A stretch of 32,938 nt of DNA from JBDTGE01 sp050742975 (lineage in GTDB: Bacteria > Actinomycetota > Actinomycetes > Mycobacteriales > Jatrophihabitantaceae), in the NCBI GenBank assembly GCA_050742975.1, contig JBOGDQ010000006.1, forward strand, positions 1-32,938, given 5' to 3'. The notes under the pieces were generated by a model, which worked only from the letters and a program-made list of their open reading frames with translations, was not told the origin of the DNA and made no database searches. The translations under genes were made by a program, and so were the position numbers. Below, one piece after another: positions 7,197-15,456 of the stretch (positions are counted from its first letter, which is position 1; every line of letters starts with the position of its first letter).

Positions 7197-8099
7197 GTGG
7201 TGAGGGCTCCGGTGTTCCGCAAGCGAGCGAGCAACCCCGAAGGGCGGATGTCCGTCCTGGACCATCTGCGTGAACTGCGGCGACGGCTGATCATCGTCGT
7301 GATCATCGTGGCCGTCGGGGCCGTCGTCGGCTGGGAGCTGTACAGCCCGATCCTGGAGTTCCTCAAGCACCCGTACTGCTCCGTCCCGACGAAGTACCGC
7401 TTCGAACCGCAGGGAACCAACAGGTGCGTGCTGACCTATCAGGGCGTGCTGGACGGGTTCACCTCCCGGCTGCAGATCTCGCTGATCGCGGGCGTGGTGC
7501 TCACCGGCCCGTTGTGGCTGTACCAGATCTGGGCGTTCATCACCCCGGGCCTGCGCAGGAACGAGCGCAAGTACACGCTGTGGTTCATCGCGGCGTCGAC
7601 GATCCTGTTCGCGGGCGGCATGGCGCTGGCGTACGTGGTCCTGTCCAAGGGGCTGAACATCCTGCTGCGGCTGGGCACCGACCAGACCCAGGCGATCCTG
7701 ACGATCAACAAGTACCTCGGCTTCGTGACGCTCATGCTGGTGGTGTTCGGCGCCGCGTTCGAGCTGCCGCTGCTGGTCGTGATGGCCAACCTGGCCGGGG
7801 TGCTGCCCGGCAGGCTGCTCAAGAAGTCGCAGCGGCTCGGCGTCTTCCTGATCTTCGTCTTTGCAGCGGTAGCGACCCCGACCACCGACCCGTTCACCAT
7901 GTGCGCGATGGCGCTGCCGATGGTCATCCTGTTCGAGGGCGCTGTCCTGTTCGCGGTCATGCACGACAAGCGCAAGGCCAGGCGCAGGGCTGACGAACTG
8001 GCCGAGGCCAGCCTGGATGACGACGTGCCGTCGAGGATCGACCCACTTCCCCAGGCCCTCACCGGGTCAGAGGCGGACGGCTGGTCCGACTCCACCTGA
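7197..8099 (+). CDS. tatC: Sec-independent translocase subunit TatC
   Basis: TatC is the six-helix membrane receptor that binds twin-arginine signal peptides and gathers TatA for export of folded proteins. Visible family features are MSVLDHLRELRRRLII before helix 1, the first external loop ending in the F-T-S-R-L-Q-I-S segment, GLRRNERKY after helix 2 with the conserved Glu, and ATPTTDPFTM near helix 5. The 300-residue frame starts at GTG 7197 or 7200. A later ATG at 7248 with GAAGGG upstream would give a protein beginning just before HLREL. The gene begins 1 base after the small membrane gene. Confidence 0.93.
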   Translation: MVRAPVFRKRASNPEGRMSVLDHLRELRRRLIIVVIIVAVGAVVGWELYSPILEFLKHPYCSVPTKYRFEPQGTNRCVLTYQGVLDGFTSRLQISLIAGVVLTGPLWLYQIWAFITPGLRRNERKYTLWFIAASTILFAGGMALAYVVLSKGLNILLRLGTDQTQAILTINKYLGFVTLMLVVFGAAFELPLLVVMANLAGVLPGRLLKKSQRLGVFLIFVFAAVATPTTDPFTMCAMALPMVILFEGAVLFAVMHDKRKARRRADELAEASLDDDVPSRIDPLPQALTGSEADGWSDST

Positions 8100-8116
8100 G
8101 CCGCCCGCCCGGTCTC

Positions 8117-8122
8117 TAAGCT
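8117..8122 (+). promoter_or_regulatory. -10-like box, leaderless helY
   Basis: TAAGCT lies 6 bases before the ATG at 8129, and there is no Shine-Dalgarno in the 29-base gap after tatC. Confidence 0.6.
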
Positions 8123-8128
8123 GGACTC

Positions 8129-10852
8129 ATGACGTCGCCGAGCGAGCGGTACGCGGCGGCGCGTGAGCGATCCGGGCGCCCGGCCTACACCGAGTTCCGG
8201 GCGCAGTACCCGTTCGCGCTGGACCCGTTCCAGGACGAGTCGTGCCGAGCCGTCGAGGACGGGCACTCCGTCCTGGTCTGCGCGCCGACCGGTGCCGGCA
8301 AGACCGTGGTCGGCGAGTTCGCGGCCCATCTCGCCCTGTGGTCGGGCCAGAAGTGCTTCTACACGACGCCGATCAAGGCGCTGTCGAACCAGAAGTACAA
8401 CGACTTCGTCGAGCGGTACGGAGCCGAGCGCGTCGGGTTGCTGACGGGCGACAACTCCGTGAACAGCGAGGCTCCGATCGTCGTCATGACGACCGAGGTG
8501 CTGCGCAACATGCTGTACGTCGGCAGCACGTCCCTCGCCGACCTCGGCTACGTCGTGATGGACGAGGTGCACTACCTCGGTGACCGGTTCCGCGGGGCGG
8601 TCTGGGAGGAGGTGATCATCCACCTGCCCGCGTCCGTGCGCCTCGTGTCGCTGTCGGCCACCGTGTCCAACGCCGAGGAGTTCGGTGCGTGGCTGGTCAG
8701 CGTCCGGGGCGAGACGAAGGTGATCGTCCACGAGGAGCGACCGGTTCCGCTGTGGCAGCACGTCCTGGTCGGGACGCGGATGTTCGACCTGTTCGCATTG
8801 GACGCGCGCACAGTCGATCCGGCTCTGACCCGCTACCTGAATGAGCGGATGCGCTACCTCGATCCCGGCGCACTGCGGCGGGGTGGTCGTGGGCGCCAGC
8901 TTCGTGGCTGGCGTCCACCGCACCGTCCGGACGTCGTGAGCCGGCTGGACAGCGACGGCCTCCTGCCCGCGATCACGTTCGTGTTCAGCCGGGCCGGGTG
9001 CGAGGCTGCCGTCCGTCAGTGCGTGCAGGCGGGTCTGTGGCTCACCGACGAGGACGAGCGCGCGCAGATCCAAGCCATCATCGACGAGCGGACCGCGACG
9101 CTCGACGGAGCGGACCTGGAGGTGCTCGGCTACTGGGAGTGGCGCGACGGGCTGCGTCGCGGCGTGGCCGCACACCACGCCGGAATGATCCCGGTGTTCA
9201 AGGAGACGGTCGAGGACCTGTTCGTACGCGGCCTGGTGCGCGCTGTGTACGCGACCGAGACGCTGGCGCTGGGCATCAACATGCCGGCGCGCACGGTAGT
9301 TCTGGAGCGGTTGGGCAAGTTCAACGGCGAGGCGCACGTCGACGTGACACCGGGCGAGTACACGCAGCTGACCGGCCGGGCCGGCCGCCGCGGCATCGAT
9401 GTCGAGGGGCACGCCGTGGTGCTGTGGTCGCCGGAGGTCGACGTCGGTCGCGTCGCGGGCCTGGCCTCGACGCGCACCTACCCGCTCAGGTCCTCGTTCC
9501 GCCCGTCCTACAACATGGCGGTCAACCTGGTCGGGCAGCTGGGCCGGGCCGCGTCGCGCGAGCTGCTCGAGTCCTCGTTCGCGCAGTTCCAGGCTGACCG
9601 CGGGGTGACCGGGCTGGCCAAGCAGATCCGCCGGAACGAGCAGACGCAGCGCGAGCAGGACAAGCAGTTGCGCTGCCACCTGGGCGAGTTCGCCGAGTAC
9701 GCGCAGCTGCGGCGCGAGCTGTCCGAACGGGAGGCGACGCTGTCCCGCGACGGTGCCCGCACCCGCCGGGCGGCCGTGGTCAAGTCGCTCGAACAGCTAC
9801 GGCCGGGCGACGTGATCCGGGTGCCGGCCGGCCGCCGCTCCGGGCTGGCTGTCGTCCTCGACGCCGGGCTGCACCCGCGCGAGGATCCGCGGCCGCTGGT
9901 GGTCACCGAGGCGCGGTGGGGTGGCCGGCTCTCGCTGGTCGACTTCTCGGTCGCGGTCGACGTGCTGGCGCGTACCCGGGTGCCCAGGCACGTCAACCAC
10001 CGCTCGCCGCAGGACCGGCGCGATCTCGCGTCCAGCATCCGGGCCCTCGACCTGCCGCCGGCGGGACGGCCCACCCGCCGCGGTTCCGCAGCCGGTGACG
10101 ACGCCGAGGTTCTGCGGCTGCGAGCGGCCCTGCGCGCGCACCCCTGCCACGGCTGCCCGGAGCGCGAGCAGCACGCCCGATGGGCCGAGCGGCACGAGCG
10201 GCTGCGCAGGGAGAACGACGACCTGCGCCGCCGGATCGAGGGCCGATCCGGCTCGCTGGGCCGTACGTTCGACCGGATCTGCGGGCTGCTCGACTCGCGC
10301 GGCTACCTCGTCGGGGAGGAGACGACCGCGCCCGGGCGGGTGCTGGCCCGCATCTGGTCAGAGGCCGACCTGCTGGTCGCCGAATGTCTGCGCGCGGGTG
10401 CCTGGGACGGCCTTCAGCCGGCCGAGCTGGCCGCGGTCGTGTCCACGGTCGTGTACGAGGCACGACGCGGCGAGCGCATGCTGGAGCGCATGCCCTCGGA
10501 TGCGGTTCGCGAATCGCTCTCGATGACCGAGCGGGTATGGGCCGATCTGGCCGAGCAGGAGCGCGACCTCGGCCTGCCGGTCAGCCGCGAGCCGGAGACC
10601 GGCTTTGTCTGGGCCATTCACCGCTGGGCGCAGGGGGAGTCCCTCGGTCAGGCCCTCGAGGCGAGCACGCAGACCGGTGCCGAGCTGTCGGCCGGCGACT
10701 TCATCCGCTGGTGCAAGCAACTGCTCGACCTGCTCGACCAGATCGCCGCGGCGCCATCGCCGGTCGGTGACGTGCCTCCGCTGCGCGCGTGCGCCCGGGC
10801 CGCGATCAAGGCGGTTCGCCGCGGCGTGGTGGCCCAGAGCATGCAACCGTGA
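8129..10852 (+). CDS. helY: Ski2/Mtr4-like DEVH helicase HelY
   Basis: A 907-residue superfamily 2 helicase, the same length class as mycobacterial HelY. Motifs in order are Walker A APTGAGKT (52-59), TTPIKALSNQKY (Ia), TGDNSVN, the Walker B box DEVH (145-148), SLSATVSN (III), ETLALGINMPARTVVLERL (V) and QLTGRAGRRG (VI). A Ski2-type insertion and a C-terminal DSHCT-like helical domain follow (ERVWADLAEQERDLG..., ETGFVWAIHRWAQGESLGQAL). It probably unwinds structured RNA in RNA decay or processing; this is inferred from the family. The context, downstream of tatC and upstream of a DUF4333 membrane protein, matches Rv2092c. Residues CHGCPEREQHARW (about 670-682) form a small Cys/His patch of unknown role. 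Confidence 0.94.
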   Translation: MTSPSERYAAARERSGRPAYTEFRAQYPFALDPFQDESCRAVEDGHSVLVCAPTGAGKTVVGEFAAHLALWSGQKCFYTTPIKALSNQKYNDFVERYGAERVGLLTGDNSVNSEAPIVVMTTEVLRNMLYVGSTSLADLGYVVMDEVHYLGDRFRGAVWEEVIIHLPASVRLVSLSATVSNAEEFGAWLVSVRGETKVIVHEERPVPLWQHVLVGTRMFDLFALDARTVDPALTRYLNERMRYLDPGALRRGGRGRQLRGWRPPHRPDVVSRLDSDGLLPAITFVFSRAGCEAAVRQCVQAGLWLTDEDERAQIQAIIDERTATLDGADLEVLGYWEWRDGLRRGVAAHHAGMIPVFKETVEDLFVRGLVRAVYATETLALGINMPARTVVLERLGKFNGEAHVDVTPGEYTQLTGRAGRRGIDVEGHAVVLWSPEVDVGRVAGLASTRTYPLRSSFRPSYNMAVNLVGQLGRAASRELLESSFAQFQADRGVTGLAKQIRRNEQTQREQDKQLRCHLGEFAEYAQLRRELSEREATLSRDGARTRRAAVVKSLEQLRPGDVIRVPAGRRSGLAVVLDAGLHPREDPRPLVVTEARWGGRLSLVDFSVAVDVLARTRVPRHVNHRSPQDRRDLASSIRALDLPPAGRPTRRGSAAGDDAEVLRLRAALRAHPCHGCPEREQHARWAERHERLRRENDDLRRRIEGRSGSLGRTFDRICGLLDSRGYLVGEETTAPGRVLARIWSEADLLVAECLRAGAWDGLQPAELAAVVSTVVYEARRGERMLERMPSDAVRESLSMTERVWADLAEQERDLGLPVSREPETGFVWAIHRWAQGESLGQALEASTQTGAELSAGDFIRWCKQLLDLLDQIAAAPSPVGDVPPLRACARAAIKAVRRGVVAQSMQP

Positions 10853-10920
10853 TCGACGGGGCAAGCTGGGGATCGGCCTGGTAAGCCCGGGTCGCGCTGC
10901 CGTGGCGCGAGGATTCGCAG

Positions 10921-10926
10921 TAGCGT
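10921..10926 (+). promoter_or_regulatory. -10-like box for the DUF4333 gene
   Basis: TAGCGT lies 7 bases before the GTG at 10934. This box and the lack of a Shine-Dalgarno decide the start in favour of GTG 10934 over GTG 10925. Confidence 0.5.
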
Positions 10927-10933
10927 GTGCCGC

Positions 10934-11839
10934 GTGAGCGATCAGGACAGTCAGGACGAGCAAGGGCAGCCGCCCGCGGCCGAGGCGCCGCCGGCAGAGC
11001 AGGCGCCGCCCACAGAGCCGCAGTGGCAGGCTCCCGACGAGGAGCAGACCTCGCAACTGCCACCGGTCACGGCCGGTCCGCAGCAGGACGACACCCAGCA
11101 CACGGTCGTCTTCCCGCCGATCAGTGCGGGCTCGTCCGGTTACCAGCCGCCCAGCTACGACCAGGGTGGCCATCAGTCGCCGTACCAGCCCACCGAGAGC
11201 ACGCCGACCTACCAGCAGCCCGGCTACGGCGCCGATCCGTATCAGCAGCAGGGTTACCAGCCCGGTGGGTACCAGCAGCAGGGTTACCAGCCCGGTGGGT
11301 ACCAGCAGCCGGGCCCGGACACTGATCCCTATCAACAGCAGGCCTATCAGTCGGGATATCCGGCGGGCGGCTACCAGCAGGGCTACGGTGCTTACGAGCA
11401 GCCCCCTGATCAGCAAGCGGCTTACCCTTCCGGTGGCGACCCCCAGCAGGGCTATCAACAGCAGGGCTACCAGCCGCCCTACCAGCAGCACAGCTATGCG
11501 CCGCAGGGCTACGCGCAGGCGAGCCCGGCGAGGAAGGGCAAGGGGCTGCTCTGGTCGCTCGTCGGCGTCGGCGTCGTGATCATCGCCGTCCTGGCCGTGG
11601 TGCTGTTCATCAAACCGGGCGTGCTCGTGACGAAGAAGCTCAGCCACACGGCGGTCGAGAGCTACATCGAGAACAGCTCGCAGCTGGGCAAGGCGAGCAA
11701 CGTCGTGTGCAACGGTGGCAAGAACATCACGATCAAGAAGGGCAAGACGTTCACCTGCACCGGCGCCGACAACGCCAAGTTCACCGTCACGATGAACGAC
11801 GACAGCGGCGGCTACACGCCCCAGACCGCGAACGGATAG
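10934..11839 (+). CDS. DUF4333 membrane protein with Y/Q/G/P-rich tail
   Basis: A 301-residue protein. Residues 1 to about 197 are a disordered, low-complexity cytoplasmic tail rich in Tyr, Gln, Gly and Pro, with repeats such as YQQQGYQPGG. A membrane helix follows near residues 203-226 (LLWSLVGVGVVIIAVLAVVLFI). The external domain has the DUF4333 pattern (VESYIENSSQLGKASNVVCNGGKNITIKKGKTFTCTGADNAKFTV) with two cysteines that could form a disulfide. The function is unknown. Its place between helY and the 5'-3' exonuclease matches Rv2091c of M. tuberculosis. The Tyr/Gln tail resembles sequences that phase-separate or interact weakly, which is only a suggestion. The stop abuts the convergent exonuclease stop with no gap. 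Confidence 0.85.
   Translation: MSDQDSQDEQGQPPAAEAPPAEQAPPTEPQWQAPDEEQTSQLPPVTAGPQQDDTQHTVVFPPISAGSSGYQPPSYDQGGHQSPYQPTESTPTYQQPGYGADPYQQQGYQPGGYQQQGYQPGGYQQPGPDTDPYQQQAYQSGYPAGGYQQGYGAYEQPPDQQAAYPSGGDPQQGYQQQGYQPPYQQHSYAPQGYAQASPARKGKGLLWSLVGVGVVIIAVLAVVLFIKPGVLVTKKLSHTAVESYIENSSQLGKASNVVCNGGKNITIKKGKTFTCTGADNAKFTVTMNDDSGGYTPQTANG
11243..11309 (+). repeat. 30-bp in-frame tandem duplication
   Basis: A 30-base unit repeats without mismatch over about 2.2 copies. Units at 11251-11280 and 11281-11310 differ only at the last base. It encodes the 10-residue repeat YQPGGYQQQG in the tail of the DUF4333 protein. The lack of synonymous changes points to a recent duplication. Confidence 0.9.
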
Positions 11840-12742
11840 TCAGCCGATAGCCGCGGCGACCGCGGCCCGCAGGCGGCCCACCGAGGATCCGATGCCCAGC
11901 GCGTCGGCCAGCTCGGCCAATGCGTCGGGGTCGGACGGCTCGGTCGGGAGGGCGTCATCGAGTTCGCCGATCGGCGCGTCGAGTCGGATCCGGACGGCAC
12001 CCGGCGCCACGGCAAGATAGTCGCGCGCCGCCAGGATCTTCGCCGTGGCGCCTGCGGGGAAGCCGTCCGCGCGTGCCTCGGCCGCAGCGACGATCGTCTC
12101 GACCGCGCCGAAGCGGGCGACCAGCGCAGCGGCCGTCTTCTCGCCCACACCGGCCACGCCGGGCAGGCCGTCGCTGGGATCGCCCCGCAGGATGGCGAAG
12201 TCGGCGTAGTTCTCGGCGCTGATGCCGTACTTGGCCCGGACCTCCTCCGGTCCCAGGTCCTCCATCTTGGCCAGACCCTTGCCGGTGTAGAGCACCCGCA
12301 CCCGGTCGGATGCGAGCGCGATCATGTCGCGGTCACCGCTAACGATCTCGACCGGCTCGCCGTCGCGGGTGGCGAGCGTGGCCATCACGTCGTCGGCCTC
12401 GAATCCGTCGGCTCCGACCGCCGCCAGGCCGAGAGCGGCGAGCACATCGAGCAACAACGGCACCTGCACGGACAGCGCGGCGGGGATCGCCTCGGTGCCG
12501 TCGGCCGCGACGCGATGTGCCTTGTAGGTGGGCACAAGCTCGACGCGGAACGCGGGGCGCCACGACGTGTCCAGGCACGCAACCCATCTCGTCGGCCGGC
12601 GCTTGTCGATGAGCGACGCGGACATATCCAGGAAACCGCGGATCGCGTTCACCGGGCGCCCGTCCGGCGCGGTCACCGAGTCAGGGACCGCGTAGAACGC
12701 GCGGAAGTACAGGTTCGCCGCATCGATCAGCATCAGAGTCAT
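11840..12742 (-). CDS. 5'-3' exonuclease (PolA exonuclease domain family)
   Basis: A 300-residue stand-alone homologue of the N-terminal flap exonuclease of DNA polymerase I. Metal-site motifs are MLIDAANLYFRAFYA, VACLDTSWRPAFRVELVPTYKAHR, GFEADDVMATLA, EIVSGDRDMIAL, and the helix-hairpin-helix ILRGDPSDGLPGVAGVGEKTAAAL. It should cut 5' flaps or RNA primers in repair or Okazaki fragment processing. It corresponds to Rv2090 by position and type. The ATG is at 12742; no strong Shine-Dalgarno is seen. It is convergent with, and directly adjacent to, the DUF4333 gene. Confidence 0.92.
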   Translation of the reverse strand: MTLMLIDAANLYFRAFYAVPDSVTAPDGRPVNAIRGFLDMSASLIDKRRPTRWVACLDTSWRPAFRVELVPTYKAHRVAADGTEAIPAALSVQVPLLLDVLAALGLAAVGADGFEADDVMATLATRDGEPVEIVSGDRDMIALASDRVRVLYTGKGLAKMEDLGPEEVRAKYGISAENYADFAILRGDPSDGLPGVAGVGEKTAAALVARFGAVETIVAAAEARADGFPAGATAKILAARDYLAVAPGAVRIRLDAPIGELDDALPTEPSDPDALAELADALGIGSSVGRLRAAVAAAIG

Positions 12743-12753
12743 CGCGTGAGAAG

Positions 12754-13770
12754 TCAGTTCAGGGACTTGGCGGGGTCGGTGCTTCCGCGGACGATCAACT
12801 CGGTCGGCAGCACCACCTCGTCGGCGTCGACGTTGCCGCCGGCTGCAATCGCGGTCAGCAGCCGGGTCGTGATGTCCAGCGCCTGCTCGGCGACCGGCTG
12901 CACGATCGTGGACAGATCCATCAGCTCGGCGTTGACGTGGTTGTCGAAGCCGATCACGGCCACGTCCTCGGGAACCCTCAGCCCGGCGCGGCGGATGGTC
13001 CGCAGCGCCCCGTACGCCATCTCGTCGCTCTCCGCGAACAATGCGGTCGGCCGCTCGGGGACTGCGAGCAGCCGCTCGGCGGCCTCCCCGCCACCGTCGA
13101 TGGTGAAGTAGCCGAGCGCCTCGAGCGCGGGGTCCGGCTCGACGCCCGCCTCGCGCAGCGCGTCCCGGTAGCCGTCGGCCCGGTGCAGCGGCGGGGTGAA
13201 ACGCATCGGGTCGTCCGTGTCGCCACCGATCAGGCCGATCCGGCGGTGACCGAGTTCGACCAGATGCCCCACGGCGGTGCGCGCGCTCTTGACGTCGTCG
13301 ATCCGCGTCGAGATGAAGCCCGGACGGGCCAGCCCGAGCAGGCCGACCGGGCAGCTGAGCGCCGCGAGCGCGTCGAACTCGGCATCGTCGAGCACAAGGC
13401 TGGCGATCAGGACGGCGTCCACGCGCTTACGCATCGGCATCACGTCGAAGAACCGGGCCCGACCCTCGGCGTCACCGAGGTTGTAGAGCAGCAGGTCGAA
13501 GCCCGCCTTCCGCAGGGCGGACTCGACGCCGTCGATCACCTCGGCGAAGAACCAGCGGTTGACGAAGGGCACCACGACGCCGACGGTTGCGGTTCGCCCG
13601 CTGGCAAGGCGCGCGGCGAACGGCGACGCGACGTAGTCCAGCTCCGCGGCGGCAAGCAGCACCCGGTCGCGGGTGGCGGCGGCGACGTCGGGCAGGCCGC
13701 GCAGTGCGCGGGACACCGTCGCGATGGAAACCCCGGCGAGCCGGGCGACGTCCTCGATACTCGCTGCCAT
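12754..13770 (-). CDS. LacI-family transcription regulator
   Basis: A 338-residue repressor of LacI/PurR type. The DNA-binding head is at residues 1-50 (MAASIEDVARLAGVSIATVSRALRGLPDVAAATRDRVLLAAAELDY). A periplasmic-binding-like ligand domain follows (TVGVVVPFVNRWFFAEVIDGVESAL..., DEMAYGALRTIRRAGLRVPEDVAVIGFDNHVNAELMDLSTI). The ligand, often a sugar, cannot be told from sequence. I chose the ATG at 13770, where the family head begins, with GGAGAG just upstream; the frame runs further upstream only as antisense to the amidohydrolase. It is divergent from the amidohydrolase, with a 24-bp palindrome between them, and it lies 11 bases from the exonuclease start, so the exonuclease may be read from the same transcript. 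Confidence 0.92.
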   Translation of the reverse strand: MAASIEDVARLAGVSIATVSRALRGLPDVAAATRDRVLLAAAELDYVASPFAARLASGRTATVGVVVPFVNRWFFAEVIDGVESALRKAGFDLLLYNLGDAEGRARFFDVMPMRKRVDAVLIASLVLDDAEFDALAALSCPVGLLGLARPGFISTRIDDVKSARTAVGHLVELGHRRIGLIGGDTDDPMRFTPPLHRADGYRDALREAGVEPDPALEALGYFTIDGGGEAAERLLAVPERPTALFAESDEMAYGALRTIRRAGLRVPEDVAVIGFDNHVNAELMDLSTIVQPVAEQALDITTRLLTAIAAGGNVDADEVVLPTELIVRGSTDPAKSLN

Positions 13771-13785
13771 CGCTCTCCAATGATC

Positions 13786-13809
13786 GGCGGTGCCGTAAAC
13801 GCTACCGCC
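13786..13809. promoter_or_regulatory. Candidate operator of the LacI regulator
   Basis: A 24-bp imperfect palindrome of the form GGCGGT-nn-CGT-nn-ACG-nn-ACCGCC, with 9 of 12 pairs matching. It sits in the 63-base gap between the regulator and the divergent amidohydrolase and could repress both. Confidence 0.6.
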
Positions 13810-13820
13810 CCGTTCGCTGG

Positions 13821-13826
13821 CACACT
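13821..13826 (+). promoter_or_regulatory. -10-like box for the amidohydrolase
   Basis: CACACT lies 7 bases before the GTG at 13834. It is immediately downstream of the palindromic operator, so repressor binding would block it. Confidence 0.4.
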
Positions 13827-13833
13827 CTGCAGC

Positions 13834-15414
13834 GTGCGCACCCTCTACCGCAACGCTCGCGTCCACAGCGCGGCCGTGCCCGACGCGACAGCGCTGCTGG
13901 TCGACGGCGAGGTCATCAGCTGGATCGGTGACGACGCGAGCACCGGCACGGACGCCGAGGTGCGGACGGTGGATCTGCACGGCGCGTTCGTGACCCCGGC
14001 ATTCGTCGACGCGCACGTGCACGCAACCGCCACCGGCCTGGCCCTGACCGGCCTGGACCTGTCCGGTGCCGCCGGCCTGGCCGAGGCGCTTTCCCGGGTC
14101 GAGCGCGCTGCACGGTCCGGTCGCGGCCGGCCGATCCTCGGCACGGGTTGGGACGAGAGCGCCTGGCCCGAAGGGCGGCCACCGTCGCGAGCCGAGCTGG
14201 ATCGCGCCTCCTACGGCGGCTCTGTGTACCTGTCCCGGGTGGACGCGCATTCGGCCGCGATCTCGTCGTCCCTGGCGGTGGCCGTCGACGGGCTGGCCGG
14301 CCTGCCCGGGTACGCCGCCGACGGCCCGCTGACCGGCGCGGCCCACGACGCGGTGCGCACCGCCGCGTTCGGTGCCCTGGGCGCCGGCCAGATCCGCGAT
14401 GCTCAGCGTGCGGCGCTCGAGCACGCGGCCTCACTGGGTATCGCGTGCGTTCACGAGATGGCCGGCCCCGCGATCTCCAGCGCCGACGACCTGGCCGGGC
14501 TGCTCGCACTGGCGGCCGAGGAGCCGGTGGCCGAGGTGATCGGCTACTGGGGCGAGCTGTTCGGGGTCGACACCGCACTCGAGCTCGGTGCCATTGGCGC
14601 CGGCGGCGATCTGTTCTGCGACGGCTCGCTCGGCTCGCACACCGCCGCGCTGCACGAGCCGTACGCCGATCGGCCGGGAACGTCGGGCGCACTGCGGTTC
14701 TCGACCGACGACGTCGCCGAGCACATCCTGCGCTGCATCCGATCGGGGTTGCAGGCCGGCTTCCACGCGATCGGTGACGCCGCCGTCGACCAGATTCTGG
14801 ACGCCGTGGACCTGGTGACCGCGCGGATCGGACGGGCCGGGGGCGCGGGCCATCGGATCGAACACGCCGAGCTGGTACGCGATCCCCGCCGGCTGGCCGC
14901 ATCCGGACTGCTCGCGTCGGTCCAGCCCGGCTTCGACGCGGCGTGGGGCGGAGCGGACGGGATGTACGCCCGGCGGCTGGGCCCGGCGCGCGCGGGGCAG
15001 CTCAATCGATTCGGCGAGCTCGCCGCCGTGGGCGTCCCGCTGGCCTTCGGCTCGGATGCACCGGTGACGCCGCTCGGGCCGTGGGCGGCAGTTCGGGCGG
15101 CCGCCCACCCGAGCGACCCGGACGCCGCGATCAGTGTCCGCTCGGCCTTCGCCGCGCACACCCGCGCGGGTTGGCGGGCTGCCGGGCGCGACGGGGGAGT
15201 CCTGGCTCCGGGTGCGGTGGCCACGTTCGCGATCTGGCGGGCGGGTGAGCTGGGCGTCGACGCACCGGACGAGCGGGTGGCCCGCTGGAGCACCGACCCG
15301 CGGGCGGCCGTGCCGAGTCTGCCCGACCTCGCGCCGGGCCCGGAACTGCCGACCTGCGTCGCGACCATCCTGCGCGGCGAGCCGATCTTCGGCACCGGCC
15401 TCGACACACGCTGA
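13834..15414 (+). CDS. YtcJ-like metal-dependent amidohydrolase
   Basis: A 526-residue member of the amidohydrolase 3 family. Metal-site motifs of the TIM barrel are FVDAHVHATATG (HxH), FHAIGDAAVDQIL (His), HRIEHAEL (His) and the late FGSDAPVTPLGPW (Asp). An N-terminal beta-sandwich strand (LYRNARVHSAAVPDATALLVDGEVISWIG) and its C-terminal partner (GAVATFAIW) frame the barrel. The substrate is unknown; relatives hydrolyse N-substituted formamides or similar amides. The start at GTG 13834 gives the usual N-terminus. The longer upstream frame is antisense to the LacI gene. Divergence from that regulator suggests substrate-induced expression. Confidence 0.9.
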   Translation: MRTLYRNARVHSAAVPDATALLVDGEVISWIGDDASTGTDAEVRTVDLHGAFVTPAFVDAHVHATATGLALTGLDLSGAAGLAEALSRVERAARSGRGRPILGTGWDESAWPEGRPPSRAELDRASYGGSVYLSRVDAHSAAISSSLAVAVDGLAGLPGYAADGPLTGAAHDAVRTAAFGALGAGQIRDAQRAALEHAASLGIACVHEMAGPAISSADDLAGLLALAAEEPVAEVIGYWGELFGVDTALELGAIGAGGDLFCDGSLGSHTAALHEPYADRPGTSGALRFSTDDVAEHILRCIRSGLQAGFHAIGDAAVDQILDAVDLVTARIGRAGGAGHRIEHAELVRDPRRLAASGLLASVQPGFDAAWGGADGMYARRLGPARAGQLNRFGELAAVGVPLAFGSDAPVTPLGPWAAVRAAAHPSDPDAAISVRSAFAAHTRAGWRAAGRDGGVLAPGAVATFAIWRAGELGVDAPDERVARWSTDPRAAVPSLPDLAPGPELPTCVATILRGEPIFGTGLDTR

Positions 15415-15444
15415 GAATCGCGCTCGGACCGCACCCGCCGCCGG

Positions 15445-15450
15445 GATACT
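15445..15450 (+). promoter_or_regulatory. -10-like box, leaderless lnt
   Basis: GATACT lies 6 bases before the ATG at 15457, with no Shine-Dalgarno. Confidence 0.55.
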
Positions 15451-15456
15451 GGTCAG

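Noticed and set aside
7439..9679. 746-codon open frame on the minus strand
   Set aside because: Antisense shadow of tatC and helY, with no recognisable domain.
12937..13833. N-terminal extension of the amidohydrolase frame
   Set aside because: This part is antisense to the LacI gene and lacks similarity. The family N-terminus begins at 13834.
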